A stretch of DNA of 60,000 bases, taken from NCBI GenBank assembly GCA_905221605.1, contig CAJNDS010001502.1, forward strand, positions 474,001 to 534,000, read 5' to 3'. Under the pieces are notes generated by a model that saw nothing but the letters and a program-made list of their open reading frames with translations, was not told the DNA's origin and did not search any database. Each line of letters starts with the position of its first letter. The first letter of the stretch is position 1. Source of the stretch: Symbiodinium natans (Eukaryota; Sar; Dinophyceae; Suessiales; Symbiodiniaceae). Shown one piece after another: positions 26,699 to 34,597 of this stretch. A program made the translations under genes and the position numbers.

Positions 26699-27788
26699 TA
26701 TTTATTTATTTATATTTATATTGATATTTATATTTATATTTATATTTATTGATGTTTGTACTTATATTATATGTATATAGAGAGAGAGAGAGGGCGCAAC
26801 TCAAAAGGAATAGCTACCAGGTGCGCGCTGGCTTCAAATCCAGGGATGGGATTGTCATACGCCATCGCTTGCACAATCTCCCCACCAACCCACCTTTTCA
26901 GAATTTGGCTGACATTGGTTTCTGTTCAATCGGCTTCCTGTGCACGATGGGCTTGTTCCTCTAGGCGAGCCTGGATACTGTCTGGCCGTTCAGCTCTGTC
27001 TCCTGCGGCAAGAATGGAACAAGCACAAACAAGATGAAATCTCTCACAGAAAGCCGGCCCAGCGCAAGCAGTGCGGCTGTGTGTATTGGGCTTTGGGTGA
27101 TCCTCGACTCGGCCATAGAATCGGACTGGATAGGTGACGTCCGGTCGCGGGATCTCGAAAGGGCAGCCATCGCCTCTAAGCTCCGCAAGTATTCTTATAT
27201 ACTCTCAAGCAGTATATAGATATACACATATATACATATAGATATACATATATATATATGTACAGAAAGTGTTTCTTATATATATACATATGTATTATAT
27301 ATATATATAATGTTTTGTTCACCTCGGCTTCCAGCCGAGAGGCGTCTAGAACAAACAGACCAGGATCTGGTCTCCCTTCCCTCAACCAGAAACTTTCTGC
27401 ACGCCCCCTGAAGCACAACCGACCCTCGCTGAAACCTCTGAGGCTCCTCCCTGAGACCCCTGAAACCCCCTAAACCCTAAACCCTAAACCCTAGAAAGAC
27501 CAAAGAATCTGCCCCTCACCCCTTCTTGGACTCCGCGTGCTACACCCCGTGTTGGGCCAGCCCGGCTGCCGAGAAGGTGCGAAAAAAGGAAGGATCCCTT
27601 TAGAATAAGGACCCCAAGAAGGTACCCCTGATATCGTCCACCCCCATATGCATTTTACACTCTACATGTTGGGATGTTCCCCCTTATACTAAGCAGTCCT
27701 TAATAGGGATGATGGCACCCCCTACTGTCATCCCTATTAAGGAGCTGTTAGTATAAGGAGGAACATCCCAATGTACCCTAAACCCCTG

Positions 27789-27821
<33 letters not shown>

Positions 27822-29943
27822 TAACCCTAAACCCGAAACCCTAAACCCTAAACTGTCTTAAAGAAAACTTCCCCGAGCCGAGGGATGAGCCGATCCAGAA
27901 GTCTGGCTGCTCCACCTGGCGGCCATTCCTGGAGTAGGTGACACCCACCAAAAAATGGAAAGGGAGGGTTGTATAGCATACATCTACATATGTATATATA
28001 TATATGCATAAAGATATGCATATATGTATATATACACATCTATTTTGTATATGTATATACATATACACAAACACTACTTGAGAGCCTTGAAGAGCAGCGT
28101 GCCAGGTCTTTAGGTGCCCAGTACTCATGGACACAAGATGTCGCAAGCCAGGACGCCGTTTGAAATCCGAAAGAAGACAACTGCAGCAAAGCGACTCGAT
28201 GTGCTGCTTGAACATGCCATAGCTGTAGCGGATGCCATAGCCCCAGCAGGGAAGAGACCTCATCGGTACACGCACACCCTCTTTGCTCCTCGTGCGACGC
28301 GTAGCTCCAATCATTTGCCATGCCGGCCCCTGAGTCCGTACAAGTGGCAATGTGGCCATGGAGTCCAGGAAACACCTGCGCAGTCACAGGCTCCATCTCC
28401 CCTGCCTCTTCCACTCTACCCACTGAACTTCCCGAACCTCCGAACCTCAAAAGTCCCAAAACCTGCTGATGCCGGGAAAGCGGCGCAGCCAGGCGACCAA
28501 GGCCGCCGTTGCCCAAGGCCGGGTCCGCCTCGTGCGAGAATAGCTCCTGGCAGCGTTGAGAAAAAAGAACCTCTGTGTGTATCTCTCCGAACGTGCGTGA
28601 AGCCGGATGGATGTCAACATCTGGTCCTCTAGCTGGATGCCTAGGTCCATGAATGCCTCCTGCGCAAAGTCACACACACACACACCAGAGTCACCGGATT
28701 GCACCATGCAAGACAGGACAAGTGCGCAAGATTCCTGGAAAGGTCGCTCGAGGTCGAGATTGGCAATGGCATTCTGCATGTGTCGCCCGATCAAGTACTC
28801 AGCAGACAAGTAGTACCCCCTGTGTCAGAGCGCGTCGGGACCACATGGGACCACCAGCCAATCCCCCGCCATGCCTTCGCGCTACCCTAGAACCACATGG
28901 AACCGCTCTGGCAGAGCAGAGTTTGTCTGTGCCACCCGGTGGTGAAAAAGAAAAGTGGGGCGTGTCGGATGCGCAGCCCAGCATTCCGGGGGCCTTTTGA
29001 CATCCTTCTCCTTGTAGTAGGCCTTGTCTGTGATCTGCTGCCCGTGCCTTTCTCTGCCTCTTCTTTGCGTGCCTGCAGCCAAGACGCTTCAGTGTCATTC
29101 AAGGACTCAATGAGGCGGTCCCGAAGGGCAAACCCAGCCGCACGGTAAGCATCCTCCGGGGCAAGGGATTTGGGTGCACGGGTTGGGGTTTAGGGTTTAG
29201 GGCTTAAGGTTTAGGGTTAGGGTTTAGGGTTCAGGGTTTAGGGTTTAAGGCTACAGGGTTTTTTTGTTTAGGGTTTAGGGTTCAGGGTTTGGGTTTAGGG
29301 CTCCACACCTTTGACCGTCCAAAGCGAACTGAAGCAGGGGTATGTGGACGTGGTATGACTTGTTGTGATTCCGTGTCCACCAAGCCATCTGGACGACGCT
29401 TCCATTGGAGGCTTATCATTTATAAACATATATATATGTATATATGTACAGAGATGTTTTTGGTTTCGTTTATTCATGCTTCTTGCCACGCATGACCAAA
29501 ACACTATGACCTTTAGCTTCCATGTGCTCCCAGCAGCCTGTAAATTCAACAAGGTTCAGCATGTATGCTGGGATACAAGCATGATGATAAGAAACGTGCC
29601 GCGGCCCAATGTCAGAGCATGGCTCAAGCAGCAAGCGCTCATCCTCCTCGCGTCCTGCATGGTGAAGTTGAACCGCGTGCACGCCAGAGAATACTCCAGA
29701 TGACGAGCAAAGGACTTCTTGATGGACTCTTGATCGTTCGGCTCCTTGGGGGCACTGTTACACGGGTTTTTCGCCCATGTGCAAAAACACTCCTCTAAAC
29801 CCTAAACCCTAAACCCTCAACCCTAAACCCATAGTAGACCTTCGGTTGTGATCCGTTGCTGTGGCGATTGTGGTAAGCAGACAGCTGCAGCAGCAGTATG
29901 AGCTCCCAGCGTAGTGCTCCATAAGCTTCCAAAGCTTCGACAT
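3471..29943 (-). CDS. Glycogen/starch phosphorylase, whole gene (about 48 exons)
   Basis: Releases glucose-1-phosphate from alpha-1,4-glucan using phosphate and pyridoxal phosphate (PLP); glycosyltransferase family 35, expected in cytosol or at starch grains. Recognised exons sum to about 850 residues, the usual family length, and run in correct order on the minus strand: [100 protein letters not shown] and [13 protein letters not shown]-like sequence. The PLP lysine is the K of SNMKF. Codon phases join at nearly every recognised border. ATG at 29943 begins [12 protein letters not shown]; an AG just upstream could be a trans-splice acceptor. The N-terminus is short and lacks the animal regulatory-serine region. 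Gaps: one small exon near 24.8-24.9 kb and one near 4.3 kb (before KFSTDR) are not settled, nor is the stop; the frame after 3471 stays open through a microsatellite to a stop at 3228. Confidence 0.93.
4566..4686. mobile_element. Family 1 inverted-repeat element
   Basis: Begins TGGGGGTTTCCGAAAACAGG and ends with an imperfect complement (CTAGGAAGTCCCCATGTG). It lies in the 3' introns of the phosphorylase. Confidence 0.6.
5117..6970 (-). CDS. Phosphorylase exons 38-46
   Basis: Exons: 6900-6970 ([19 protein letters not shown]), 6737-6777 ([13 protein letters not shown]), 6627-6665 ([13 protein letters not shown]), 6525-6563 ([13 protein letters not shown]), 6291-6325 ([11 protein letters not shown]), 5897-5931 ([11 protein letters not shown]), 5628-5661 ([10 protein letters not shown]), 5388-5430 ([14 protein letters not shown]), 5117-5140 (AKVDATYK). 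These are short exons whose phases join throughout. The first begins with the G that completes the PLP-lysine codon begun at 17682. Donors are GC, GC, GA, GC, GC, GA, GC, GC, GA. Identification rests on family motifs (MNGGLIxGTMDGANxEI, MFIFG, YPID) in the right order. Confidence 0.92.
6352..6463. mobile_element. Family 4 inverted-repeat element
   Basis: Begins ACTACTATCTGCTTAAGAAC and ends with the complement (GGTTCCTAGCAAACAGTAGT). It fills more than half of the short intron between phosphorylase exons 41 and 42. Confidence 0.7.
7542..8842 (-). CDS. Downstream helix-rich exons, probably the importin-like C-terminus
   Basis: Five exons with matching phases: 8735-8842 ([20 protein letters not shown] plus 16 more residues, GT donor), 8656-8713 ([21 protein letters not shown] donor), 8575-8629 ([19 protein letters not shown] donor), 7742-7904 ([20 protein letters not shown] onward, 54 codons, GC donor), 7542-7618 (25 codons ending [11 protein letters not shown] donor). 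They look like HEAT helices and follow the large exon on the same strand. They could instead be a separate gene, because the join to 13174-14758 is inferred. No end of the coding region was found between 7542 and 6971. Confidence 0.5.
7542..16935 (-). CDS. Importin/karyopherin-like HEAT-repeat protein, nested in a phosphorylase intron
   Basis: A probable nuclear transport receptor of the importin-beta superfamily. Recognised exons in order: 16858-16935 ([20 protein letters not shown], then QEQLAL: importin N-terminal helix pair), 16183-16218 ([11 protein letters not shown], typical of the second N-terminal helix), about 15257-15337 ([20 protein letters not shown]), one large exon 13174/13200-14758, then 8735-8842, 8656-8713, 8575-8629, 7742-7904 and 7542-7618. 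The last five join in phase and read as amphipathic helices (e.g. [63 protein letters not shown]). The whole gene lies between phosphorylase exons 37 and 38 on the same strand. Phases among the first four exons and the donor ending the large exon are unresolved. Which importin class (beta-1, 4/5 or 13-like) cannot be told. Confidence 0.6.
9665..9779. mobile_element. Family 4 inverted-repeat element
   Basis: Begins ACTACTATTTGCTTAAGAAC and ends GGTTCCTAAGCAAACGGTAG; clearly homologous to the copy at 6.35 kb. Confidence 0.7.
9933..10072. mobile_element. Family 2 inverted-repeat element
   Basis: Begins ACTTGGAGGTTCATGGTGCT and ends with the complement (GAACCTCCAAGT); the inside is a long imperfect palindrome containing GGGCACTTAGGGGGCTTATA. 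Confidence 0.75.
13174..14758 (-). CDS. Large HEAT-repeat exon of the importin-like gene
   Basis: The longest credible open frame in the window: about 520 residues from an AG|G acceptor at 14758 to a stop at 13174. Sequence such as [45 protein letters not shown] and [16 protein letters not shown] resembles karyopherin HEAT helices; FWS in this position is typical of importin-beta relatives. An in-frame nine-base repeat gives the short run [11 protein letters not shown] near 14380-14410. The reading may end before the stop, since downstream phase-0 exons at 8.7-8.8 kb appear to continue the protein, for example from a GC donor after LLQFC. The exon is more than ten times longer than any phosphorylase exon. 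Confidence 0.65.
15127..15208. mobile_element. Short palindromic element
   Basis: GGGAATTGGGGCCCTATATA pairs imperfectly with ATATAGGGTACCCCATGCCC followed by CCATTCCC. It lies between importin-like exons. Confidence 0.45.
15343..15457. mobile_element. Introner-like inverted-repeat element (family 1)
   Basis: Ends in CATGTGGGGATGTCCGAAAA and its imperfect complement. The left end is five bases from the putative acceptor of the importin-like exon at 15257-15337. Confidence 0.6.
16756..16841. mobile_element. Introner-like element (family 1), short copy
   Basis: Begins TATATGGGGTTTACAAAATA and ends CTCGGAAACCCCCATATT, matching the TTTCGTAAACCCCCA terminus. It lies 17 bases past the end of the importin-like N-terminal exon at 16858. 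Confidence 0.6.
17551..17670. mobile_element. Introner-like element (family 1)
   Basis: Begins TTTGGGGGTTTACGATATTC and ends CTATTTTCGTAAACCCCCAT. It lies 11 bases past the donor of the 26-base phosphorylase exon 37. Confidence 0.75.
17682..19296 (-). CDS. Phosphorylase exons 31-37 (C-terminal catalytic domain)
   Basis: Exons: 19252-19296 ([14 protein letters not shown]), 19051-19102 ([17 protein letters not shown]), 18735-18761 (KRVVLIGGK), 18491-18550 ([20 protein letters not shown]), 18268-18305 ([12 protein letters not shown]), 17978-18068 ([20 protein letters not shown] then EHISTAGT), 17682-17707 (EASGTSNM plus AA). The catalytic basic residues of KRIHEYK and the phosphate-binding TEASGT loop are present. 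Relatives usually have GGKAAPGY where this protein reads GGKAASAY. The last exon is only 26 bases and ends inside the PLP-lysine codon (AA|G). Donors are GC, GA, GC, GC, GC, GA, GC. Confidence 0.92.
19329..19455. repeat. Self-complementary 10-bp satellite (TATAGTATAC)
   Basis: About eleven copies of a decamer that is close to its own reverse complement, in the intron just upstream of phosphorylase exon 19252-19296. It could form cruciforms. Confidence 0.9.
20378..20424 (+). repeat. Four copies of a 12-bp unit (GTAGAAGTCATG)
   Basis: Exact tandem copies within the intron between phosphorylase exons 30 and 31. Confidence 0.9.
21217..21437. mobile_element. Family 3 hairpin split by a family 2 element (nested insertion)
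   Basis: The left arm (CTCCCCCTTATACGAACGG to AAGGACTATT) is followed by a complete family 2 element at 21292-21409, after which the right arm resumes as CTTAGGGGGAACATCC and runs into CCCTAAA repeats. Confidence 0.65.
22851..24999 (-). CDS. Phosphorylase exons 21-30 (middle of the protein)
   Basis: Exons: about 24928-24999 ([20 protein letters not shown]; its 3' end is uncertain), a probable 24786-24816 (EKAAACNRL), 24630-24672 ([14 protein letters not shown]), 24329-24436 ([20 protein letters not shown]), 24207-24232 (ETFPEFYR), 24153-24183 ([10 protein letters not shown]), 23868-23975 ([20 protein letters not shown]), 23266-23297 ([10 protein letters not shown]), 23065-23134 ([17 protein letters not shown]), 22851-22897 ([13 protein letters not shown]). 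The TNGxTPRRW signature is complete. [10 protein letters not shown] sits where relatives have a short linker before NMTNG, so its boundaries are phase-consistent but not conserved. A further microexon (family segment like EIN..FL) probably lies between 24816 and 24928. Confidence 0.88.
23757..23850. mobile_element. Introner-like element (family 1)
   Basis: Begins CGGGGTTTACGATAGGGGTA and ends TTTTCGTTAAACCCCCAAAT. It lies about 17 bases past the GT donor of the phosphorylase exon at 23868-23975. Confidence 0.75.
25431..27928 (-). CDS. Phosphorylase exons 10-20
   Basis: Exons: 27891-27928 ([12 protein letters not shown]), 27103-27173 ([18 protein letters not shown]), 26971-27002, 26836-26893 ([17 protein letters not shown]), 26551-26601 ([11 protein letters not shown]), 26200-26298 ([17 protein letters not shown], then LYPND), 25986-26054 ([18 protein letters not shown]), 25804-25863 ([17 protein letters not shown]), 25669-25731 ([19 protein letters not shown]), 25525-25571 ([15 protein letters not shown]), 25431-25470 ([13 protein letters not shown]). 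The active-site NDTHP and NHTxxPE motifs are present. Donors are GC, GA, GC, GA, GT, GC, GA, GC, GT, GC, GC. Long telomere-type arrays and AT-rich microsatellites lie in the introns near 26.4-26.8 and 27.2-27.3 kb. Confidence 0.92.
26368..26522 (-). repeat. CCCTAAA arrays in a phosphorylase intron
   Basis: Four units near 26370 and about eleven near 26442-26522, ending close to exon 26551-26601. Confidence 0.95.
27668..27785. mobile_element. Family 3 hairpin element
   Basis: GATGTTCCCCCTTATACTAA pairs with TTAGTATAAGGAGGAACATC; the right arm continues CCAATGTACCCTAAACCC, as in the copy at 2.3 kb. It lies in the intron between phosphorylase exons 10 and 11. A poly-A run of over 30 bases follows at 27787. 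Confidence 0.7.
28196..29943 (-). CDS. Phosphorylase exons 1-9 (N-terminal domain)
   Basis: Exons on the minus strand: 29906-29943, 29655-29754, 29091-29153, 28994-29037, 28735-28819, 28627-28659, 28485-28546, 28349-28375, 28196-28258. They encode in order [113 protein letters not shown]; and [16 protein letters not shown]. The glycine loop of the active site (GNGGLGRL) is intact. Intron starts are GA, GA, GA, GC, GA, GA, GC, GC, GT, all ending in AG. Exon 4 could start at 29034 instead of 29037. Confidence 0.92.
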
Positions 29944-29964
29944 CCTCTCCTGCTAGGCACAGTG

Positions 29965-30144
29965 TTAGGGTTTAGGGTTTAGGGTTTAGGGTTTAGGGTT
30001 TAGGGTGTAGGGTGTAGGGTGTAGGGTGTAGGGTGTAGGGTTTAGGGTTTAGGGTTTAGGGTTTAGGGTTTAGGGTTTAGGGTTTAGGGTTTAGGGTTTA
30101 GGGTTTAGGGTTTAGGGTTTAGGGCTTATGGTTTGGGGTTTAGG
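29965..30144 (+). repeat. TTTAGGG array just upstream of the phosphorylase start
   Basis: About 25 units including five GTGTAGGG variants. The array begins 22 bases upstream of the ATG at 29943; on the coding strand it reads as a C-rich CCCTAAA tract. Confidence 0.96.
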
Positions 30145-30286
30145 ACACACACGGTGCCAGCTCTCACGTGGGAAGGGTTCCCACCTCACCGCCTTCTTCT
30201 GTGGTAGGCATCGGCCTAGCACGATTCGCCAGAGATCACAGAAACTTGATTCGATCAACATTGCAACATACAAGACATGCAATGTA

Positions 30287-31224
30287 TCATATAGGGTGGT
30301 GATGTACCATGTCAAGTCGAAATTCAGACTTGGAGGGGAGGGGGTGGGGTGGGAGATGCGGTGGAGGTTGACAAGAACAGGTTCGGCACCCCTTTGCCTT
30401 CGAACCGAGTTGTCCAAGAGCGAAAACCTGAAGGCTGCCAGTTGCGCAACTCAAAAAGAGCAAAAGAGCAGACGAAAGCTTTGCCAAAGAGGTTGGGTGC
30501 TTCACCAGATGTTGCGCAAGCATGTGTAAGCCATGGATGGACGACAAGTCATATATCCCTGCTGAACTGACATGCACTTCTGCCGCTCCTTCTACACTAG
30601 CGTTATCTTGCCAAGAAGCGAGGTCTTCCTCTTCATCTCGAAACCTTGCAGGTAAGAACGGCTTCATCAACACTCTTCGCGGCGCATGTCGTCTCATTGG
30701 GCGTCCAAGGCTGCGGGTTTTGCTGAGCCTGCCTAGGGATTCTACGGCATTCAAAGGGTCTGTGGCGAATAAACGACATTGCCACCCGACGGGTCTCTCA
30801 GTTGCTGAACATCGAAGCTTGCATCTTGGAGCAGCCCACATGGAATTCAGCAGGCTTGCACTCTGATTATTATTTTTCATCATTATTGCTTTTTCCGTCT
30901 ATTATAATTATCTTTATCCAGCAACTTCCTTAAGTTGTCTCAACGCCGCCTGCATTGCTCGGCGACCACACGCCACTGGTGGTCATAGTTTCAGACACGC
31001 GGAGCTGACAAGGCACTGCGTGTTGGAACCCTAACTGGAACAGCTGCGGGGTGTGCACGTAACACATCGTAAGACGGCCAAGGCAGCCTATCACAACGTC
31101 ACCACGCTTCTGTGTCTGAGTTGAAGCATCAGGAATTTGACGGTGTACGAGGTTCCTGCTGCCGCATCTCAGCTTACATTTTGTGCATGTGTTGGTCCTT
31201 CCAGTCGACATCGATGGTGCCTTC
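30287..31224 (-). CDS. Unknown protein, two or three phase-matched exons
   Basis: Exon 31178-31224 (EGTIDVDWKDQHMHK) ends AT|GTAAGC, and exon 30608-30644 starts with G and reads FRDEEEDLASWQ, so the split codon gives M. A phase-0 continuation may be 30287-30427 (VFALGQLGSKAK then a Pro/His-rich tail and stop). Acceptors are AG|G in each case. I do not recognise the family. It lies upstream of the phosphorylase on the same strand and could be the 3' end of the peptidase-like gene at 32.9-33.4 kb. Confidence 0.4.
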
Positions 31225-31487
31225 CTGGGCGTAACCGACAGGAGACCAGAAATCCTAACACCACAAACCTAAACGTCTTCAACTCTAACCCACCATGAGC
31301 CATGGGGGGGGGGAAGAGGGAAAGCGGAAATTAGAATCGCTTTCGCCCTGAACCCTAAACCCTCACCCGTGAACCACAGGGGGAGAAGAGAAACACTAAG
31401 CCTACGCCTCAAACCTAGACCCGAAACCCTAAACCCGCCAGAGGGAAGGGGTGGGGAGGGGAGGGGTGTGGGGTGTGGGGTGTGGGG

Positions 31488-31629
31488 GGTTAGGGTTTAG
31501 GGTTGAGGGTTGAGGTTTAGGGTTTAGGGTTTAGGGTTTAGGGTTTAGGGTTTAGGGTTTAGGGTTTAGGGTTTAGGGTTTAGGGTTTAGGGTTTAGGGT
31601 TTAGGGTTTAGGGTTTAGGGTTTAGGGTT
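31488..31629 (+). repeat. TTTAGGG array
   Basis: About 18 units, preceded by a GGGGTGTG-rich run at 31448-31487. Confidence 0.96.
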
Positions 31630-31780
31630 CCATCCCCACTGCAGACCTTGCCATGAGCCGAACAAGCCTGGCTGCAGCCCAGGTGCGGCGGTCTTGTCGT
31701 CCCAGTCTTTCCAGAAGGCCATCTGCACAGTGCGGCCAGCCACAATGCTCCCCGCGCTGCTGCCCACCTCTAGGGGCTCT

Positions 31781-32052
31781 ACTTGTAGGGCTCTCGGAGA
31801 TTCATGGTACTTAAGAACTCAATTATAACAACTCTTGGCTGCACTCAGAAGGGTAGCTAAAAATTAAACTTTTTTGCTGCCTCATTAAGAAACCCAATAA
31901 ACCCAAAAAGGGTAAGGATCCAAAGTTTCAGTAAAGCACCACAAAGACTGTACTTGTGACCCAATTATAACCACATTGGGGCACTTAAGGAGCTGATAAG
32001 TGGGTTGCAAGTGCAGCTATGACTGGGTTATAAGTACCATGAACCTCCAAGT
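31781..32052. mobile_element. Family 2 element with an internal insert
   Basis: Degenerate left end and good right end (ACCATGAACCTCCAAGT). It is about 130 bases longer than the other copies because of AT-rich sequence in the left half. Confidence 0.5.
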
Positions 32053-32882
32053 TGGGGAGTTTAGACCACAAGAACAACCTAAACCCTAAACCCTATATCC
32101 TAAACCCTGAACCAAAAACTGTTTGCTTTTGCTGGCCCGTGGCATACAGGGCACCCGCATCCAAGGCATCGAGGACCAGCTGATCGCCACCTGCAACCCG
32201 AATCCCTTTTGAAAGGAGTTAGGGTTTAGGGTTCAGGGTTCTGAGCTCCTAAACTCGAAACTTTACCAAGCATGGTACTTCGTGCTTCCTTGCCTAGGCG
32301 CGTTCGAGGTCGCGACATGAACAAAGCAAAGCCACAAAAAACAGCTACGACTGGTGCAAAACGCTGCTGAATGGAAGGGGATGCCAGGCCAGGACGACTT
32401 GACTTCCAAGCCGGAAGATCAGCGCAGGAGTCTATCAAGCGCGCTTATCTCTAACTCCAGAAAAAGACAAGATCGTAGGGCAACGCTCGATGTACTGAAC
32501 GGATGCTTGCGGTTCTGCAGGCGGGTAGCCGCTTGCACTGTGTGTACGTGGGTGTTGTGTGGGTGTGTCTGCCATCACGATCCATCATGGCAGCTGCACG
32601 AGGTAGATGCGCAGGAAATACGGCGAAGGACACGACAATAGCTTCAGATTCTTTCTCTGCAAGTCAACACGCGCATGTATGAGAGACTTTGTGTGCTCCC
32701 GACACATGCGCAACTCGTCTCTTGCACTGGGCACATCTGGTCTACATGAGGAGCTGTTGAGGCAAAGCTTGCTTTCAGCTTGGTCTCGTGTGTATGGGTG
32801 CATTAGGACCGCGAATCTTCTGAAGTTTTCGGTGCATTCTTGGAAACCACACGCAACTTTCCACTCCGTAGGCCTGAATCTC

Positions 32883-33433
32883 TCAGATGGTGTCGCAAAG
32901 CATACCTGATGGGGTAGTTGCAGTACGCGAGCTGCAGCTATGGACTCAAGCCCAAGCTTCTTGTAAAGCCCCAGACCCTATAAACCCTAAACCCTAAACC
33001 CTAAACCCTACACCCTAAACCCTAAACCCTAAACCCTAAACCCTAAACCCTAAACCCTAAACCCTAAACCCTAAACCCTACCCGAACCTACCGTATGCCA
33101 TAAATGGTCATGTTTAGTAGGCGTGAAAGGAACTTCCTGAGCACCCCGAGCGGCGTGTTGCCCATCTCAGCCCAGATCACATCCAGGCTTCCCAGGGCTT
33201 TGACAGCATCTCTGAGCTTCTCCCCTTTCACATACCTCAGATGTCCCAGTGATGAGTCTGAACAGATAATCCCCTGCTTATGGTTCCTTCCCATGGAAAC
33301 CCTAAACCCTAAACCCTAAACCCCAAATGCACTGGCCCGATGGGTTCAGGCTTGGAGTCCAGCTTTTCCCCCACAAACAACTTAGCCCCCGACTCGACAT
33401 CTATGATCTCCACGTGGCGCAGACCAAACTCGC
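32883..33433 (-). CDS. Peptidase S51-like protein, partial (three exons)
   Basis: Exons 33382-33433 (EFGLRHVEIIDVESGA, GT donor), 33155-33235 (LRDAVKALGSLDVIWAEMGN, GC donor) and 32883-32905 (YALRHHL, GA donor) join in phase to give DVIWAEMGNTYALRHHL. This resembles the GGGNT segment of family S51 (dipeptidase E-like) proteins, where the N lies near the active site; here the glycines are replaced by AEM. The catalytic serine segment (G.SAGA) was not found downstream, nor was the N-terminus. Assignment is by motif shape only; it could be another Rossmann-like hydrolase. Confidence 0.45.
32976..33080 (-). repeat. CCCTAAA array between peptidase-like exons
   Basis: About 14 units with one CCCTACA variant, in the intron between exons 33155-33235 and 32883-32905. 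Confidence 0.96.
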
Positions 33434-33474
33434 CTTGTTTGGGGTTTAGGGTTTAGGGTTTAGGGTTTTGGGGT

Positions 33475-33570
33475 TACTTGGAGGTTCTTTCTAAGTACAC
33501 CCAAAAGGGTTAGAAGGATAGCCACCATGACTTATAACCCTACTTGCAACTACCCATGAACCTCCCAGTC
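33475..33570. mobile_element. Family 2 inverted-repeat element
   Basis: TACTTGGAGGTTCTTTC at the left and CATGAACCTCCCAGT at the right; about 95 bases. Confidence 0.6.
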
Positions 33571-33839
33571 GGGCTTCGGTCATCGATCCCAGCACCCCCC
33601 TTGTGGGCGGTGATTGGACTTTTAGGGTTTAGGGTTTAGGGTTCAGGGTTCAGGGTTTAGGGTTTAGGGTTTAGGGTTTAGGGTTGGTGCCGCATGGGGT
33701 TCGGGGCTTTAAGGTGCCGACTTACAGCTGTCGGCTTTGAGCCAGGCGAAGCAGAATGGGGTGCTCCGCTGAGGACTGGGCCTCGACTCTAGGTTCAGCC
33801 CTTCCCCCCCGTGGGTGGTGTGCGGGTTTGGGGTTAAGG

Positions 33840-33947
33840 TGGGTTTAGGGTTTAGGGTTTAGGGTTTGGGGTTTGGGGTTTGGGGTTTGGGGTTTGGGGT
33901 TTGGGGTTTGGGGTTTGGGGTTTGGGGTTTGGGGTTTGGGGTTTTGG
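33840..33947 (+). repeat. TTTGGGG variant array
   Basis: Three TTTAGGG units pass into about twelve uniform TTTGGGG units, a homogenised variant of the telomere repeat. Confidence 0.95.
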
Positions 33948-34393
33948 GTAGGCTTTCGACTGGGCTCTTGCTCACTGCTTCGTCGTGACACGCTGAACCG
34001 GGTTGTGTATCAAAATAGTTCAGGATCGGGGAAGGGAGGGCCGCACTAGCATGCTAGCATCCGAGACGCACGAGAGAAGAAAGCCTGCCTTGCTTGCCCG
34101 CTATAAACTTGTCGGACCACTGGACGCCACAGGCGAACACGAGTGGATGTGTTGAACTGTTGCGCCGAACCATGCTGGTTTGGCTCGGATGTGCAAACCT
34201 GGGAGGCCCGCGTGCTGTGAACACAACCACATTTCGTCCTTACACGCCACCGCTGAAGCAGCAGCTTATGACAAGGCATGACAAGGTGCCCGAACGTCAG
34301 GGAGAGGAGCTGTCTCCGACAGATGCCCCATGAGGTTCGGGCTGCCGAACGCATCTAAGCTCAGCCTGCACAATCACGCGGGTCGTTGAAGGA

Positions 34394-34597
34394 CTAGACA
34401 GAGACTTCAAAAACGAATTCAATTGTTCCCTCTTGTTCAAAGACGAACGGTGCTGAAGCACCCGAAATCAGGCCACAGACTCGACGAAGGAGCTCTGAGA
34501 AATCAATTTGTTCTTTAGCCACAGCTTCCGCTGACGGCTGCCGAACTATAACCAAAGCAACTCTGGCACCATGCAAGCCCGCAGCATGCTCCACCAT
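34394..34597 (-). CDS. Unknown protein, terminal exon
   Basis: An open frame of 67 codons directly after a good acceptor (GCTTATCAG|ATG) and ending in TAG at 34394. The sequence has real-protein character: alternating hydrophobic stretches (ARVALVIVRQP, LLRRVCGLISGASAPFVFEQ) and an acidic/phenylalanine tail. I do not recognise the family. No upstream exon could be joined with confidence between 34.6 and 34.9 kb. Confidence 0.4.
   Translation of the reverse strand: MVEHAAGLHGARVALVIVRQPSAEAVAKEQIDFSELLRRVCGLISGASAPFVFEQEGTIEFVFEVSV

Noticed and set aside
27787-27820. A poly-A run as a retroposed mRNA tail
   Set aside because: It is flanked by CCCTAAA units and a hairpin element, and no cDNA-like sequence precedes it on either strand.
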